A stretch of 38,789 nt of DNA from Clostridia bacterium (GTDB lineage Bacteria > Bacillota > Clostridia > Christensenellales > UBA3700). A model generated the notes under the pieces. The model did no database searches, was not told the DNA's origin, and saw only the letters and a program-made list of their open reading frames with translations. The DNA lies in assembly GCA_029060065.1 (NCBI GenBank), contig JAIDUT010000015.1, positions 1 through 38,789 on the forward strand, in the 5' to 3' direction. Position numbers and translations under genes: made by a program. This document shows, piece after piece, positions 32,964 through 38,789 of the stretch (its first letter is position 1; every line of letters begins with the position of its first letter).

Positions 32964-34589
32964 TTAATTGTTTTGGTTTTTAACCTCGGAGTTTATTACA
33001 ATCATATCCATAGGTTTATCTGACGTATTGTTTTCAAGCACGACGCCGTCTGCCGACTTAAAATACCAGCCCTCGTCCGCTTTGTCAATAATATTATCAT
33101 GAATATAGATATTTCTATGAACTGCTCCGTTGTGAATAGTATTTTCAGACATTACCTGCACGGTATAACCTTGCACTCTGCCGAATCTATTGCGCGCAAT
33201 CTCCACGTCGTTGACGTTACCGCTCTCGTACCACGACTTTGCGTCGTCAGAAATGAGAATAGAATGCATAGAAGTATTGTCGAAATTGTTATCGGTAATC
33301 TTCACTTTGCCACCGCTCGTCATCAATACGCCTCTCGTAATAATTCTTGTCATAAAGTTGTGAGAGAACTCGACGTCGGGCGTAGCAGACTTATCTTCTA
33401 TTACTTCGCCCACTATTGCTTGAGAAGTATCGTCAAGTTGCAATCTAATCGTAGTTTCGTTGACGAGCTCCGACGCTAATATTTTAGCTCTGCCGTGTTC
33501 AAGTAACGAATGCGTATCGACAAAAGCAATCTCATCGCCCACACGCAAAGGATTGAATCCGTGCGTTTGATGATGACAAAATCTTACTTCAATCTTATCT
33601 CCGACAATTTTCTTAATCTTGAAGTGTATTCCGTGAACGTTGAGCGTGTCATCGCCCGCGCCTACAAATTCGCTGTTTGTTATTGTTACTTGTCCGCGAC
33701 ACATACAGATATGCGCAAAATCCGCCGAAGATATCATAAGTTTAGAACTATCTTCGTACGGTTTGAACTTACAATCGTTGATTAGCAAATTACTTGAGTT
33801 TTGCGCGACGTACGCCAAACCGTAATTAAAACCTTGATTTACGCTCTCCAGCGAAACGTTGTCGCTCCTGTCTACGAATATACCGTTGTTGTTTCTCAAC
33901 TCGTCGTATACATAGTATCTATCGCCAACTCTGAATCTTGATGTGTGCAATACTTTTGCTCTAATTTTATGCGGTTCAAGTTCTTTTATATAGTAGGCGC
34001 TTCTCAATGGATGAGCCTTTCTCATTATAGTATTTTCGTCCTCTTTTGGGATATATCCGAACCACCAACCAAACGCCGACTTTCTGAATCTTGAACGATA
34101 GTCTTCTCCCACAAAATAATATCTGCAATGAAATTTATGATACCTAGATTCTCTATCGATTTCAAAGTCAACGTGCGTCTTACCTACCTCGACGACTTTC
34201 AACTCGTGCATATCGGGATTGTCTACTCTTATAGATAAGTTTTTGAGTTTAATATTTTTGCTGTTGACAATAGCGATATTCGTCATCTTACCGTGAATAA
34301 CAAATACACACCCATTGCCGTCTATAGTCAAATCTTTTTGTCCCTCTATCCATATACCTATGTTGTTGCGGTGAGGTACAGTGCCCCTGCGCCACTGTTT
34401 ATCTCCAACTGTATTTGTTATAAATAGGTCTTTCGTACATACCTTGTTGGCATAAAGGTGGTACTCTCCGTTTTCAAACGTAAGAGTTTTTTCTCCCTCA
34501 ATATTTTCTAATTCGCAAAGCGCCTTTTGAAGAGTATGACTTACGTCCTCGCCTGCGATTACTCCGTATTCTTTTGCATCGTAATTCAT
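32964..34589 (-). CDS. Right-handed beta-helix protein, GH110-like
   Basis: A 541-residue protein built largely of parallel beta-helix rungs (NIAIVNSKNIKLKNLSIRVD, NLLINDCKFKPY, DNNFDNTSMHSILIS, NVDEV-like rungs to the end). Residues ~286-325 (SSADFAHICMCRGQ followed by SEFVGAGDDTLNVHGIHF) resemble the core of GH110 alpha-1,3-galactosidases, where a paired Asp is part of the active region. A glycosidase or lyase on a galactose-containing glycan is therefore plausible, but the family call is by eye. There is no signal peptide, so it would act in the cytosol. AGGAG precedes the ATG; it follows the TetR gene by 33 bases. Confidence 0.75.
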   Translation of the reverse strand: MNYDAKEYGVIAGEDVSHTLQKALCELENIEGEKTLTFENGEYHLYANKVCTKDLFITNTVGDKQWRRGTVPHRNNIGIWIEGQKDLTIDGNGCVFVIHGKMTNIAIVNSKNIKLKNLSIRVDNPDMHELKVVEVGKTHVDFEIDRESRYHKFHCRYYFVGEDYRSRFRKSAFGWWFGYIPKEDENTIMRKAHPLRSAYYIKELEPHKIRAKVLHTSRFRVGDRYYVYDELRNNNGIFVDRSDNVSLESVNQGFNYGLAYVAQNSSNLLINDCKFKPYEDSSKLMISSADFAHICMCRGQVTITNSEFVGAGDDTLNVHGIHFKIKKIVGDKIEVRFCHHQTHGFNPLRVGDEIAFVDTHSLLEHGRAKILASELVNETTIRLQLDDTSQAIVGEVIEDKSATPDVEFSHNFMTRIITRGVLMTSGGKVKITDNNFDNTSMHSILISDDAKSWYESGNVNDVEIARNRFGRVQGYTVQVMSENTIHNGAVHRNIYIHDNIIDKADEGWYFKSADGVVLENNTSDKPMDMIVINSEVKNQNN

Positions 34590-34622
34590 AGTTACTCCTT
34601 TATTGCCCTAAGGCTATTGGCT

Positions 34623-35210
34623 TTATTTTTGTTGAGTTTCAAACTTAAACTCTCCTATACCTAGGGCAATAATTTCGCCCATCATATCCGTAAGTTTATC
34701 CAATGTAACGTTCAATCTACCTTTGAATACGTCGACGTACATACTGGCAAATCCATTGGTATAAAATCTGACAAAAAGCAAAAACTTCTCTTTCCCGTGT
34801 ATTTCATCAGTTTTTATTTCTTCCACAACCGTAGCGACAAAAAACTCTTTGAGTTTATCAATGAAGTTCTCGCCCACTTTTGCGCATATAAGACGCTTGT
34901 AAAAGTCATAGTCCTTTTGCAAAAAGTCGGCAATCTCCCTCAAAAACGGCGTAGGATTGGCTATAATACTTTCCTTGTACGCTGAAAAGAGCGAAAGTAT
35001 TTTATCCGTTACTTCTTTCTCTATCTCTTCAAGTACGTCGGTAATATTGCTATAGTGCGCATAAAACGTACCGCGGTTAAGCCCCGATAATTTAACTATC
35101 TCCGTAACGGTTATTTCTTCTAAATCTTTTTTTTGCAACAACTTGGAAAACGCATTCTTTATTAGTTTCTTCGAGCGGAATGCGCTCCTATATTGGGTTC
35201 TTTCTATCAT
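34623..35210 (-). CDS. TetR/AcrR-family transcriptional regulator
   Basis: A 195-residue regulator. The N-terminal helix-turn-helix region reads ITVTEIVKLSGLNRGTFYAH (about 34-53), the standard TetR pattern with FYAHY. The rest is an all-helical ligand domain without a recognisable ligand motif. I chose the second ATG at 35210: AGAGG is then five bases away, against two for the ATG at 35213. It is first in a four-gene unit and its promoter overlaps a quasi-palindrome, so self-repression and control of the downstream genes are likely. Confidence 0.9.
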   Translation of the reverse strand: MIERTQYRSAFRSKKLIKNAFSKLLQKKDLEEITVTEIVKLSGLNRGTFYAHYSNITDVLEEIEKEVTDKILSLFSAYKESIIANPTPFLREIADFLQKDYDFYKRLICAKVGENFIDKLKEFFVATVVEEIKTDEIHGKEKFLLFVRFYTNGFASMYVDVFKGRLNVTLDKLTDMMGEIIALGIGEFKFETQQK

Positions 35211-35227
35211 CATATCCTCTAATGTTG

Positions 35228-35258
35228 ATTATACACGACACTTGTTCAAAAGTCAACA
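35228..35258 (-). promoter_or_regulatory. TetR-operon promoter with overlapping operator-like dyad
   Basis: On the minus strand TTGACT (35251-35256), a 17-base spacer and perfect TATAAT (35228-35233). The 16 bases at 35243-35258 form a quasi-palindrome with TGTT/AACA ends overlapping the -35 box, a typical place for a TetR-type operator. The leader is only about 10 bases, almost all ribosome binding site. Confidence 0.7.
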
Positions 35259-35279
35259 CCTGTTTAAGATTGTAACCGA

Positions 35280-35343
35280 GAATTCATGAAATAACACACT
35301 TGATTTGTTATTTCGCTGAATTTATAGCGTCGATGTTTCGACG
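35280..35343. other. Two hairpins between rsmI and the TetR operon
   Basis: The first hairpin pairs 35280-35296 with 35306-35322 (about 15 pairs, short internal mismatch, 9-base loop). The second pairs CGTCGA (35328-35333) with TCGACG (35338-35343) around TGTT. They follow the rsmI stop on the minus strand. Neither has a T-run, so termination is uncertain; they may be a hairpin repeat. Confidence 0.4.
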
Positions 35344-35353
35344 TAGAAATTAA

Positions 35354-36160
35354 TTACTTTGTAATAGCAACTTTGTATACTTCGTCTTTACTTAGACCAT
35401 TTGCTTTGGCCACTTGCTTAATTGCGTTTTTTTTATCCATACCGCTACCTAGCAATTCGTCAAGTTGTTCCTCTATAGTGCCTTGCGGTTTTTGCTCTAT
35501 ATCGTCAGCGCATTCAACGATTAGCACATACTCTCCCTTAGGCGCTTCTTGAACACCGTCAGCCAAAGTTGTAATTATATGCTCTTCGTGAATCTTGGTG
35601 ATTTCTCTTACGATATGCAATTTCCTATTGCCCAAAAAATCGTGTAAATACTGTATATCCTTATTTATATCATAAGGAGAAGAATAAAAGACCAAAGAAG
35701 TCTTGACGTTCTTGAAAGGCGTTAGAAGCTCAGCTCTTTCTTTGTTTTTGTCTGGCAAAAAACCAATAAATGTGAAAACAGACTGACATATACCTGACAG
35801 CGCCATTGCGCTCGTCAGCGCACTCGCCCCGGGTATTACGTTTATCTCCACATCCCTTGCCAAAAGTTGATTTACGACAATAGCGCCGGGGTCGGATATG
35901 CACGGCATACCGGCGTCAGTGATGAGCGCCACATCCTTGCCGTCTTTTATCATTTCATAAATCTTGTCTACACTTGCCTTTTCGTTAAACTTATGACAGG
36001 CAAAAAGAGGTTTTTTTATCTCGTAATAATTGAGCAATTTGAGAGAATGGCGAGTATCCTCGCACGCTATAGCGTCGACTGATTTGAGCGTCTCCAACGC
36101 CCTCAAAGTAATATCGGAAAGATTTCCTATAGGCGTACCTACAAGATATAATTTTGACAT
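35354..36160 (-). CDS. rsmI: 16S rRNA (cytidine1402-2'-O)-methyltransferase
   Basis: A 268-residue tetrapyrrole-methylase-fold enzyme that methylates the ribose of C1402 in 16S rRNA with SAM. Signatures are LYLVGTPIGNLSDITLRALE at the N-terminus, CEDTRHSLKLLNYY, ALITDAGMPCISDPG and VIPGASALTSAMALSG. I chose the ATG at 36160: it has GAGGTGG just upstream and begins the standard MSKLYLVGTPIG, whereas the longer frame to 36199 runs into the promoter. It stands alone here, away from its common neighbours. A weak promoter is seen at 36188-36215. Confidence 0.96.
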   Translation of the reverse strand: MSKLYLVGTPIGNLSDITLRALETLKSVDAIACEDTRHSLKLLNYYEIKKPLFACHKFNEKASVDKIYEMIKDGKDVALITDAGMPCISDPGAIVVNQLLARDVEINVIPGASALTSAMALSGICQSVFTFIGFLPDKNKERAELLTPFKNVKTSLVFYSSPYDINKDIQYLHDFLGNRKLHIVREITKIHEEHIITTLADGVQEAPKGEYVLIVECADDIEQKPQGTIEEQLDELLGSGMDKKNAIKQVAKANGLSKDEVYKVAITK

Positions 36161-36187
36161 ATCCACCTCTCTATACCGTATATATTT

Positions 36188-36215
36188 ATCATAGCACATA
36201 TTGACTGCTTTGCAA
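36188..36215 (-). promoter_or_regulatory. Probable rsmI promoter
   Basis: TTGCAA (36210-36215), 16-base spacer, TATGAT (36188-36193) on the minus strand. The predicted start near 36181 leaves about 20 leader bases, which include GAGGTGG. Confidence 0.45.
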
Positions 36216-36244
36216 TAGCAAATGAAAAATTTTTGTATAATTTA

Positions 36245-36272
36245 TTTACTTATCAAAAAAAACGCGTATAAT
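36245..36272 (+). promoter_or_regulatory. Promoter abutting the SGNH hydrolase start (leaderless)
   Basis: TTTACT (36245-36250), 16-base spacer, perfect TATAAT (36267-36272). The ATG at 36281 lies eight bases past the -10, so the leader would be 0-2 bases. A second TATAAT at 36236-36241 could serve a longer transcript, but no Shine-Dalgarno sequence precedes either ATG. Confidence 0.6.
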
Positions 36273-36280
36273 ATATGTAT

Positions 36281-37015
36281 ATGACAAATTACGACAAAAA
36301 AATACGTAATTCTATAATAGCATTAGTCAGCGCTGTGGCAATTTTGGGAATCACTGTTGTCATATCTTACTTTGTCATATACGGACCGCACGGCATTACT
36401 CTTCTTGGCAATAAGAATAAAAAAGCATTGTCTTACGCGAGCGGAAGCGCTTCTGCCAAGCAAGGCTCAACGGTATTCTTTGGAGATTCCATAACTGAGA
36501 TGTGCGACCTAAATGCGTATTATCCAAACGTGAACTCATACAATAGAGGAATCTCCGGAGATACGACTGAGAATATGCTCAAGCGCGTCGAAACCAATGT
36601 ACTTGCGCTTGCTCCGTCTAATATCGTTTTCTTGGGAGGTACAAACGATATAGGTAAAAATGTACCCCCGCAAGATATTGCGAATAATATAGAGCAGATT
36701 ATTCAAAAAACGCAACAAGCGCTTCCCGATTGCAAAATATTTATTCAATCAGTCTATCCAGTAAATCCTACAAGAAAACCCACCTTCTATAGCAAAACAG
36801 GCAATCGTACAAACGATACCATTGACGCGCTTAACCTGCTTATACAAGAATTTTGTTATAACTACGGTTGCACTTATATCGACGTCAACTCTTATCTCAA
36901 AGACCAAGACGGAAATCTCCAAAAAGCGTTTTCTATCGACGGGCTTCACCTTACAAAACAAGGTTATGAAAAAGTCTCAAGAATAGTTGCGCCTTATCTT
37001 GAGGATTTTGTTTAA
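36281..37015 (+). CDS. Membrane-anchored SGNH/GDSL-family hydrolase
   Basis: A 244-residue esterase-type hydrolase. A hydrophobic segment at about residues 11-34 acts as signal anchor, placing the catalytic domain outside the membrane. All four SGNH blocks are present: FFGDSITE (nucleophile Ser), GISGDTTENML (Gly), LGGTNDIGKN (Asn), and SIDGLHLTKQGY (Asp and His). Likely substrates are acyl or acetyl esters on cell-wall or host glycans; the exact one is unknown. An ATG at 36275 adds two residues but lies only three bases past the -10 box, so I prefer 36281. Confidence 0.88.
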   Translation: MTNYDKKIRNSIIALVSAVAILGITVVISYFVIYGPHGITLLGNKNKKALSYASGSASAKQGSTVFFGDSITEMCDLNAYYPNVNSYNRGISGDTTENMLKRVETNVLALAPSNIVFLGGTNDIGKNVPPQDIANNIEQIIQKTQQALPDCKIFIQSVYPVNPTRKPTFYSKTGNRTNDTIDALNLLIQEFCYNYGCTYIDVNSYLKDQDGNLQKAFSIDGLHLTKQGYEKVSRIVAPYLEDFV

Positions 37016-37041
37016 TCAAAAATTATAGACTAAGCAAATGC

Positions 37042-37078
37042 CGAATTATTTGTAATAAGTAATTCGACATAATTTTTT
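37042..37078 (+). terminator. Weak terminator after the SGNH hydrolase
   Basis: An AT-rich stem (37042-37051 with 57-66 of the same block, 5-base loop) is followed after six bases by TTTTTT at 37073-37078. It lies 26 bases past the stop, but the low GC and gap to the T-run weaken the call. Confidence 0.45.
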
Positions 37079-37105
37079 GAAGAAGTAATTAAGCAAAACA
37101 TATTG

Positions 37106-37666
37106 CTACATAGGTTTGAGATTTTTATTAAGCCTATCTACCATCCAAATAATCCGTTTTTCTCGTCCTGCCTCAGTTTTGGCATCCAAATATGCTTTTA
37201 CGTAAGTTTTCTTTACCGACAATGACATTGCCACAAAGTTACTAAAGGCAGGCTCATATTCTTTCAAAATATCGGATAAGTAAGCGATTTGTTCTTCAGT
37301 AATTATTGCGGGTTTAGGAGCGTCCCACTGACCGTTCTTTTTGGCGTCCTCAATTTTCTTTCTACCGAAGTCAGTCATAAGTCCTCTTTCTTCGAGTACT
37401 TTTACCAACGCTTTATTCTTTTCAGACCATTTGCTGTTTGCTCGACGCATAGAAAAGTATTTTTTATAAGTATTTTCATCAAGCCTTTGCATTTGCCCGT
37501 CAATCCAACCAAAGCACAAAGCCTCTTCAAGAGCTTCGTCCGCTTTTATCGTTTTCAATTCACCTTTTTTGCCAAACAAAAGCCAAACCCCGTTAGTATC
37601 AAGACAATTCTTCGATAACCAATTTCTAAATTCCACTCTATTAGAAAATAATAAAATATCATTCAT
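37106..37666 (-). CDS. YdeI/OmpD-associated family protein
   Basis: A 186-residue protein of the YdeI family, sometimes labelled bacteriocin-protection proteins; the biochemical role is not established. Characteristic stretches are FSNRVEFRNWLSKNCLDTNG, ALEEALCFGWIDGQMQRLDE, KYFSMRRANSKWSEKNKALV, and the helical C-terminus SVKKTYVKAYLDAKTEAGRE followed by KRIIWMVDRLNKN. No signal peptide, so cytosolic. AGGAGG lies 12 bases before the ATG at 37666, a longer gap than elsewhere in the window. It follows the methyltransferase remnant on the same strand by 25 bases. Confidence 0.88.
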   Translation of the reverse strand: MNDILLFSNRVEFRNWLSKNCLDTNGVWLLFGKKGELKTIKADEALEEALCFGWIDGQMQRLDENTYKKYFSMRRANSKWSEKNKALVKVLEERGLMTDFGRKKIEDAKKNGQWDAPKPAIITEEQIAYLSDILKEYEPAFSNFVAMSLSVKKTYVKAYLDAKTEAGREKRIIWMVDRLNKNLKPM

Positions 37667-37691
37667 TATTATTTGTTACCTCCTAAAAAAT

Positions 37692-37976
37692 TTAGCATTT
37701 TATTGCTTTATACCTTAATCTAACATAATCAGCATACCATTTCCCATTTTGAAAAAGTATTGATTTAAGCAAACTTACAACCGCACTGATAATTTCATTT
37801 TCAGTTACCTTATCTATATTCTTAAATGGAGTTCTTACAAACATTTTTATCCAATCATATAATCCGTTTTCCCCTTTCAATTCCGTTAATCTATCAAATA
37901 GTATAGCATTATTTTCAAGTAAAGTCAAATGGCACTGTGACGGGCGCAAAAATCGTTTTCTTAATATAATTGACAT
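37692..37976 (-). pseudogene. C-terminal remnant of a SAM-dependent methyltransferase
   Basis: A 94-residue open frame. From residue ~20 it reads like the C-terminal end of a class I methyltransferase of the trans-aconitate methyltransferase type: LLENNAILFDRLTELKGENG, LYDWIKMFVRTPF, and the closing KWYADYVRLRYKA. The SAM-binding N-terminal two-thirds (~160 residues) is absent and is not encoded next to it; the first ~19 residues look unrelated. Its 5' end runs into the promoter of the divergent HD gene and no ribosome binding site is seen. I treat it as a decayed gene fragment. A genuine small protein is possible but less likely. Confidence 0.5.
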
Positions 37977-37998
37977 TTGTTTGCATATATCTTATCAT
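37970..37998 (+). promoter_or_regulatory. Consensus promoter abutting the HD-domain gene (leaderless)
   Basis: Perfect TTGACA (37970-37975), 17-base spacer, TATCAT (37993-37998), then exactly six bases and the ATG at 38005. The expected transcription start is the A of the start codon, and there is no Shine-Dalgarno sequence. Confidence 0.78.
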
Positions 37999-38004
37999 AT
38001 ATCT

Positions 38005-38598
38005 ATGAACACTAAATCATTAAAAAATGGTTTACCATCTCGAAAAAAGGCTGAAGAACTCTTAGAAGAAGCCGAAAGTTGTAACAAAGGTCCGTGGGCA
38101 AATCATAGTCGCAATGTTGCTTTATGCGCAGAAAAGATAGCAATAGCGTGTGGTATGGATGGAAACAAAGCATATATTTTGGGCTTGTTGCACGATCTAG
38201 GCAGAAAATTCGGAGCACGTCATCTAGCGCACGTTTATGACGGATATAAATATATGCTTGGATTGGGGTTTACGCAAGTTGCAAAAATTTGTTTAACACA
38301 TTGCTTTGGTATACAAGATATTAAAACCTATATAGGAAAATTCGATATTCTCGAAAGTGAGCAACTAGAATTGGAAATTGCTCTCAATTCCGTAAAATAT
38401 GACGATTATGATAGGCTTATCCAAATTTGTGATGCTTTGGGCGGGGCGGAAGGTATAGTGGATATTGAAGCACGGATGCAAGACGTTAAAAATAGATATA
38501 GCAACTATCCGCAAGAGAAATGGGATAAAAATATCGAATTAAAAAAATATTTTGAAAAGTTAGCAAATAAAGATATTTATGAAATAGTCAACAAATAA
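38005..38598 (+). CDS. HD-domain phosphohydrolase
   Basis: A 197-residue HD-superfamily protein, probably a metal-dependent phosphohydrolase. The metal ligands are H34 in WANHSRNVALCAEKIA and H63-D64 in ILGLLHDLGRKFG, with a later conserved-looking Asp in ICDALGGAEGIVD. This resembles stand-alone HD hydrolases acting on nucleotides or other phosphate esters; the substrate is unknown. I chose the ATG at 38005. The frame opens upstream at a TTG (37981), but that falls inside the promoter, and the -10 box ends six bases before this ATG. Confidence 0.85.
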   Translation: MNTKSLKNGLPSRKKAEELLEEAESCNKGPWANHSRNVALCAEKIAIACGMDGNKAYILGLLHDLGRKFGARHLAHVYDGYKYMLGLGFTQVAKICLTHCFGIQDIKTYIGKFDILESEQLELEIALNSVKYDDYDRLIQICDALGGAEGIVDIEARMQDVKNRYSNYPQEKWDKNIELKKYFEKLANKDIYEIVNK

Positions 38599-38650
38599 TT
38601 GTCCACATAAAAAATCATTTTACGCTATCACTGTTCCATAGTAATAAAGT

Positions 38651-38680
38651 CGAACTATTTGTTATAATAGTTCGTCTTTT
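38651..38680 (+). terminator. Terminator after the HD-domain gene
   Basis: A perfect 9-bp stem (38651-38659 with 38666-38674, 6-base loop) is followed by TCTTTT. It lies 52 bases past the HD stop, just before the convergent tRNA terminator. Confidence 0.6.
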
Positions 38681-38685
38681 ATTGT

Positions 38686-38727
38686 AAAAAATCACAACCC
38701 AATTCAAAGTTAGAATTAGGTTGTGAT
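38686..38727 (-). terminator. Terminator directly after tRNA-Lys
   Basis: Arms 38691-38705 and 38713-38727 form a 14-pair stem with one mismatch and a 7-base loop, followed on the minus strand by TTTTTT. The stem begins right after the tRNA CCA end. Confidence 0.85.
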
Positions 38728-38789
38728 TGGTGCGCCTTCAGAGACTCGAACTCTGGACCCAATGATTAAGAGTCATTTGCTCTACCAAC
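38728..38789 (-). tRNA. tRNA-Lys (anticodon CUU), 5' end cut off by the window
   Basis: On the minus strand the 62 bases run from the D-loop to an encoded CCA (38728-38730). The D-arm ends GTTGGTAGAGC; the anticodon stem AATGA/TCATT closes the loop CTCTTAA, giving anticodon CTT (reads AAG, Lys). The T-arm is CAGAG-TTCGAGT-CTCTG, and the acceptor strand AAGGCGC with discriminator A follows. About 14 bases of the 5' acceptor and D-arm lie beyond the window. Confidence 0.95.

Noticed and set aside
37981..38004. TTG start giving an HD protein longer by eight residues
   Set aside because: The codon lies between the -35 and -10 boxes of the gene's own promoter.
1..38789. CRISPR array, prophage, insertion sequence, toxin-antitoxin or defence island
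   Set aside because: No regularly spaced repeats, transposase, integrase, phage structural or defence-family proteins were seen on either strand.

Overview
The window looks like chromosome from a low-GC, Gram-positive bacterium of the class Clostridia, probably an uncultured host-associated lineage; this placement is an inference from gene content. The supporting signs are a SAM-I (S-box) riboswitch in front of metK, lipoproteins with Gram-positive style lipoboxes, an InlB-type repeat protein, rqcP, formate-tetrahydrofolate ligase, and strong AGGAGG-type ribosome binding sites within operons. There is no phage, transposase, integrase, CRISPR array or recognisable defence cassette. Most of the window is housekeeping, with several small accessory loci.

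Layout. (1) 1-11300, minus strand: rpoB and rpoC, transcribed from their own promoter with a hairpin-bearing leader, then riboswitch-controlled metK, then recD2 and a terminator. (2) 11301-11774: the only long gene-free stretch, AT-rich, holding the divergent rpoB and rqcP promoters. (3) 11775-13137, plus strand: rqcP overlapping a fused ispDF gene. (4) 13173-16339, minus strand: two DUF3592 membrane proteins, a small membrane protein, and a heavy-metal permease of the ArsP_2 type with a His-rich loop. (5) 16399-19484, minus strand: trmB translationally coupled to a large transglutaminase-like lipoprotein. (6) 19553-30762, minus strand: a long run of closely spaced metabolic, tRNA and RNA-modification genes (fhs, glnS, an unknown gene, asnA, a DEDDh exonuclease with a BRCT-like tail, an RsmF-like methyltransferase, a 2-hydroxyacid dehydrogenase, an aminotransferase, an aldose epimerase, a ROK kinase). 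(7) 30862-35210, minus strand: a four-gene unit running TetR regulator, beta-helix protein resembling GH110 galactosidases, Old Yellow Enzyme family oxidoreductase, lipoprotein, terminator. (8) 35354-38789: rsmI (minus), an SGNH hydrolase (plus), a YdeI family gene and a methyltransferase remnant (minus), an HD-domain gene (plus), and a partial tRNA-Lys(CUU) with its terminator (minus).

The most unusual signal is in how genes start. Genes inside operons and the core housekeeping genes have clear Shine-Dalgarno sites. Five transcription-initial accessory genes (15225, 13979 and 16330 on minus; 36281 and 38005 on plus) lack one; instead a -10 box ends 6-8 bases before the ATG, which predicts leaderless mRNAs. 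Two near-identical copies of a short hairpin-forming intergenic repeat lie near 2451 and 15285. A degenerate relative at 3861-3906 appears to supply the -35 box for the metK riboswitch transcript. The best candidate for an undescribed functional unit is the TetR/beta-helix/oxidoreductase/lipoprotein operon.
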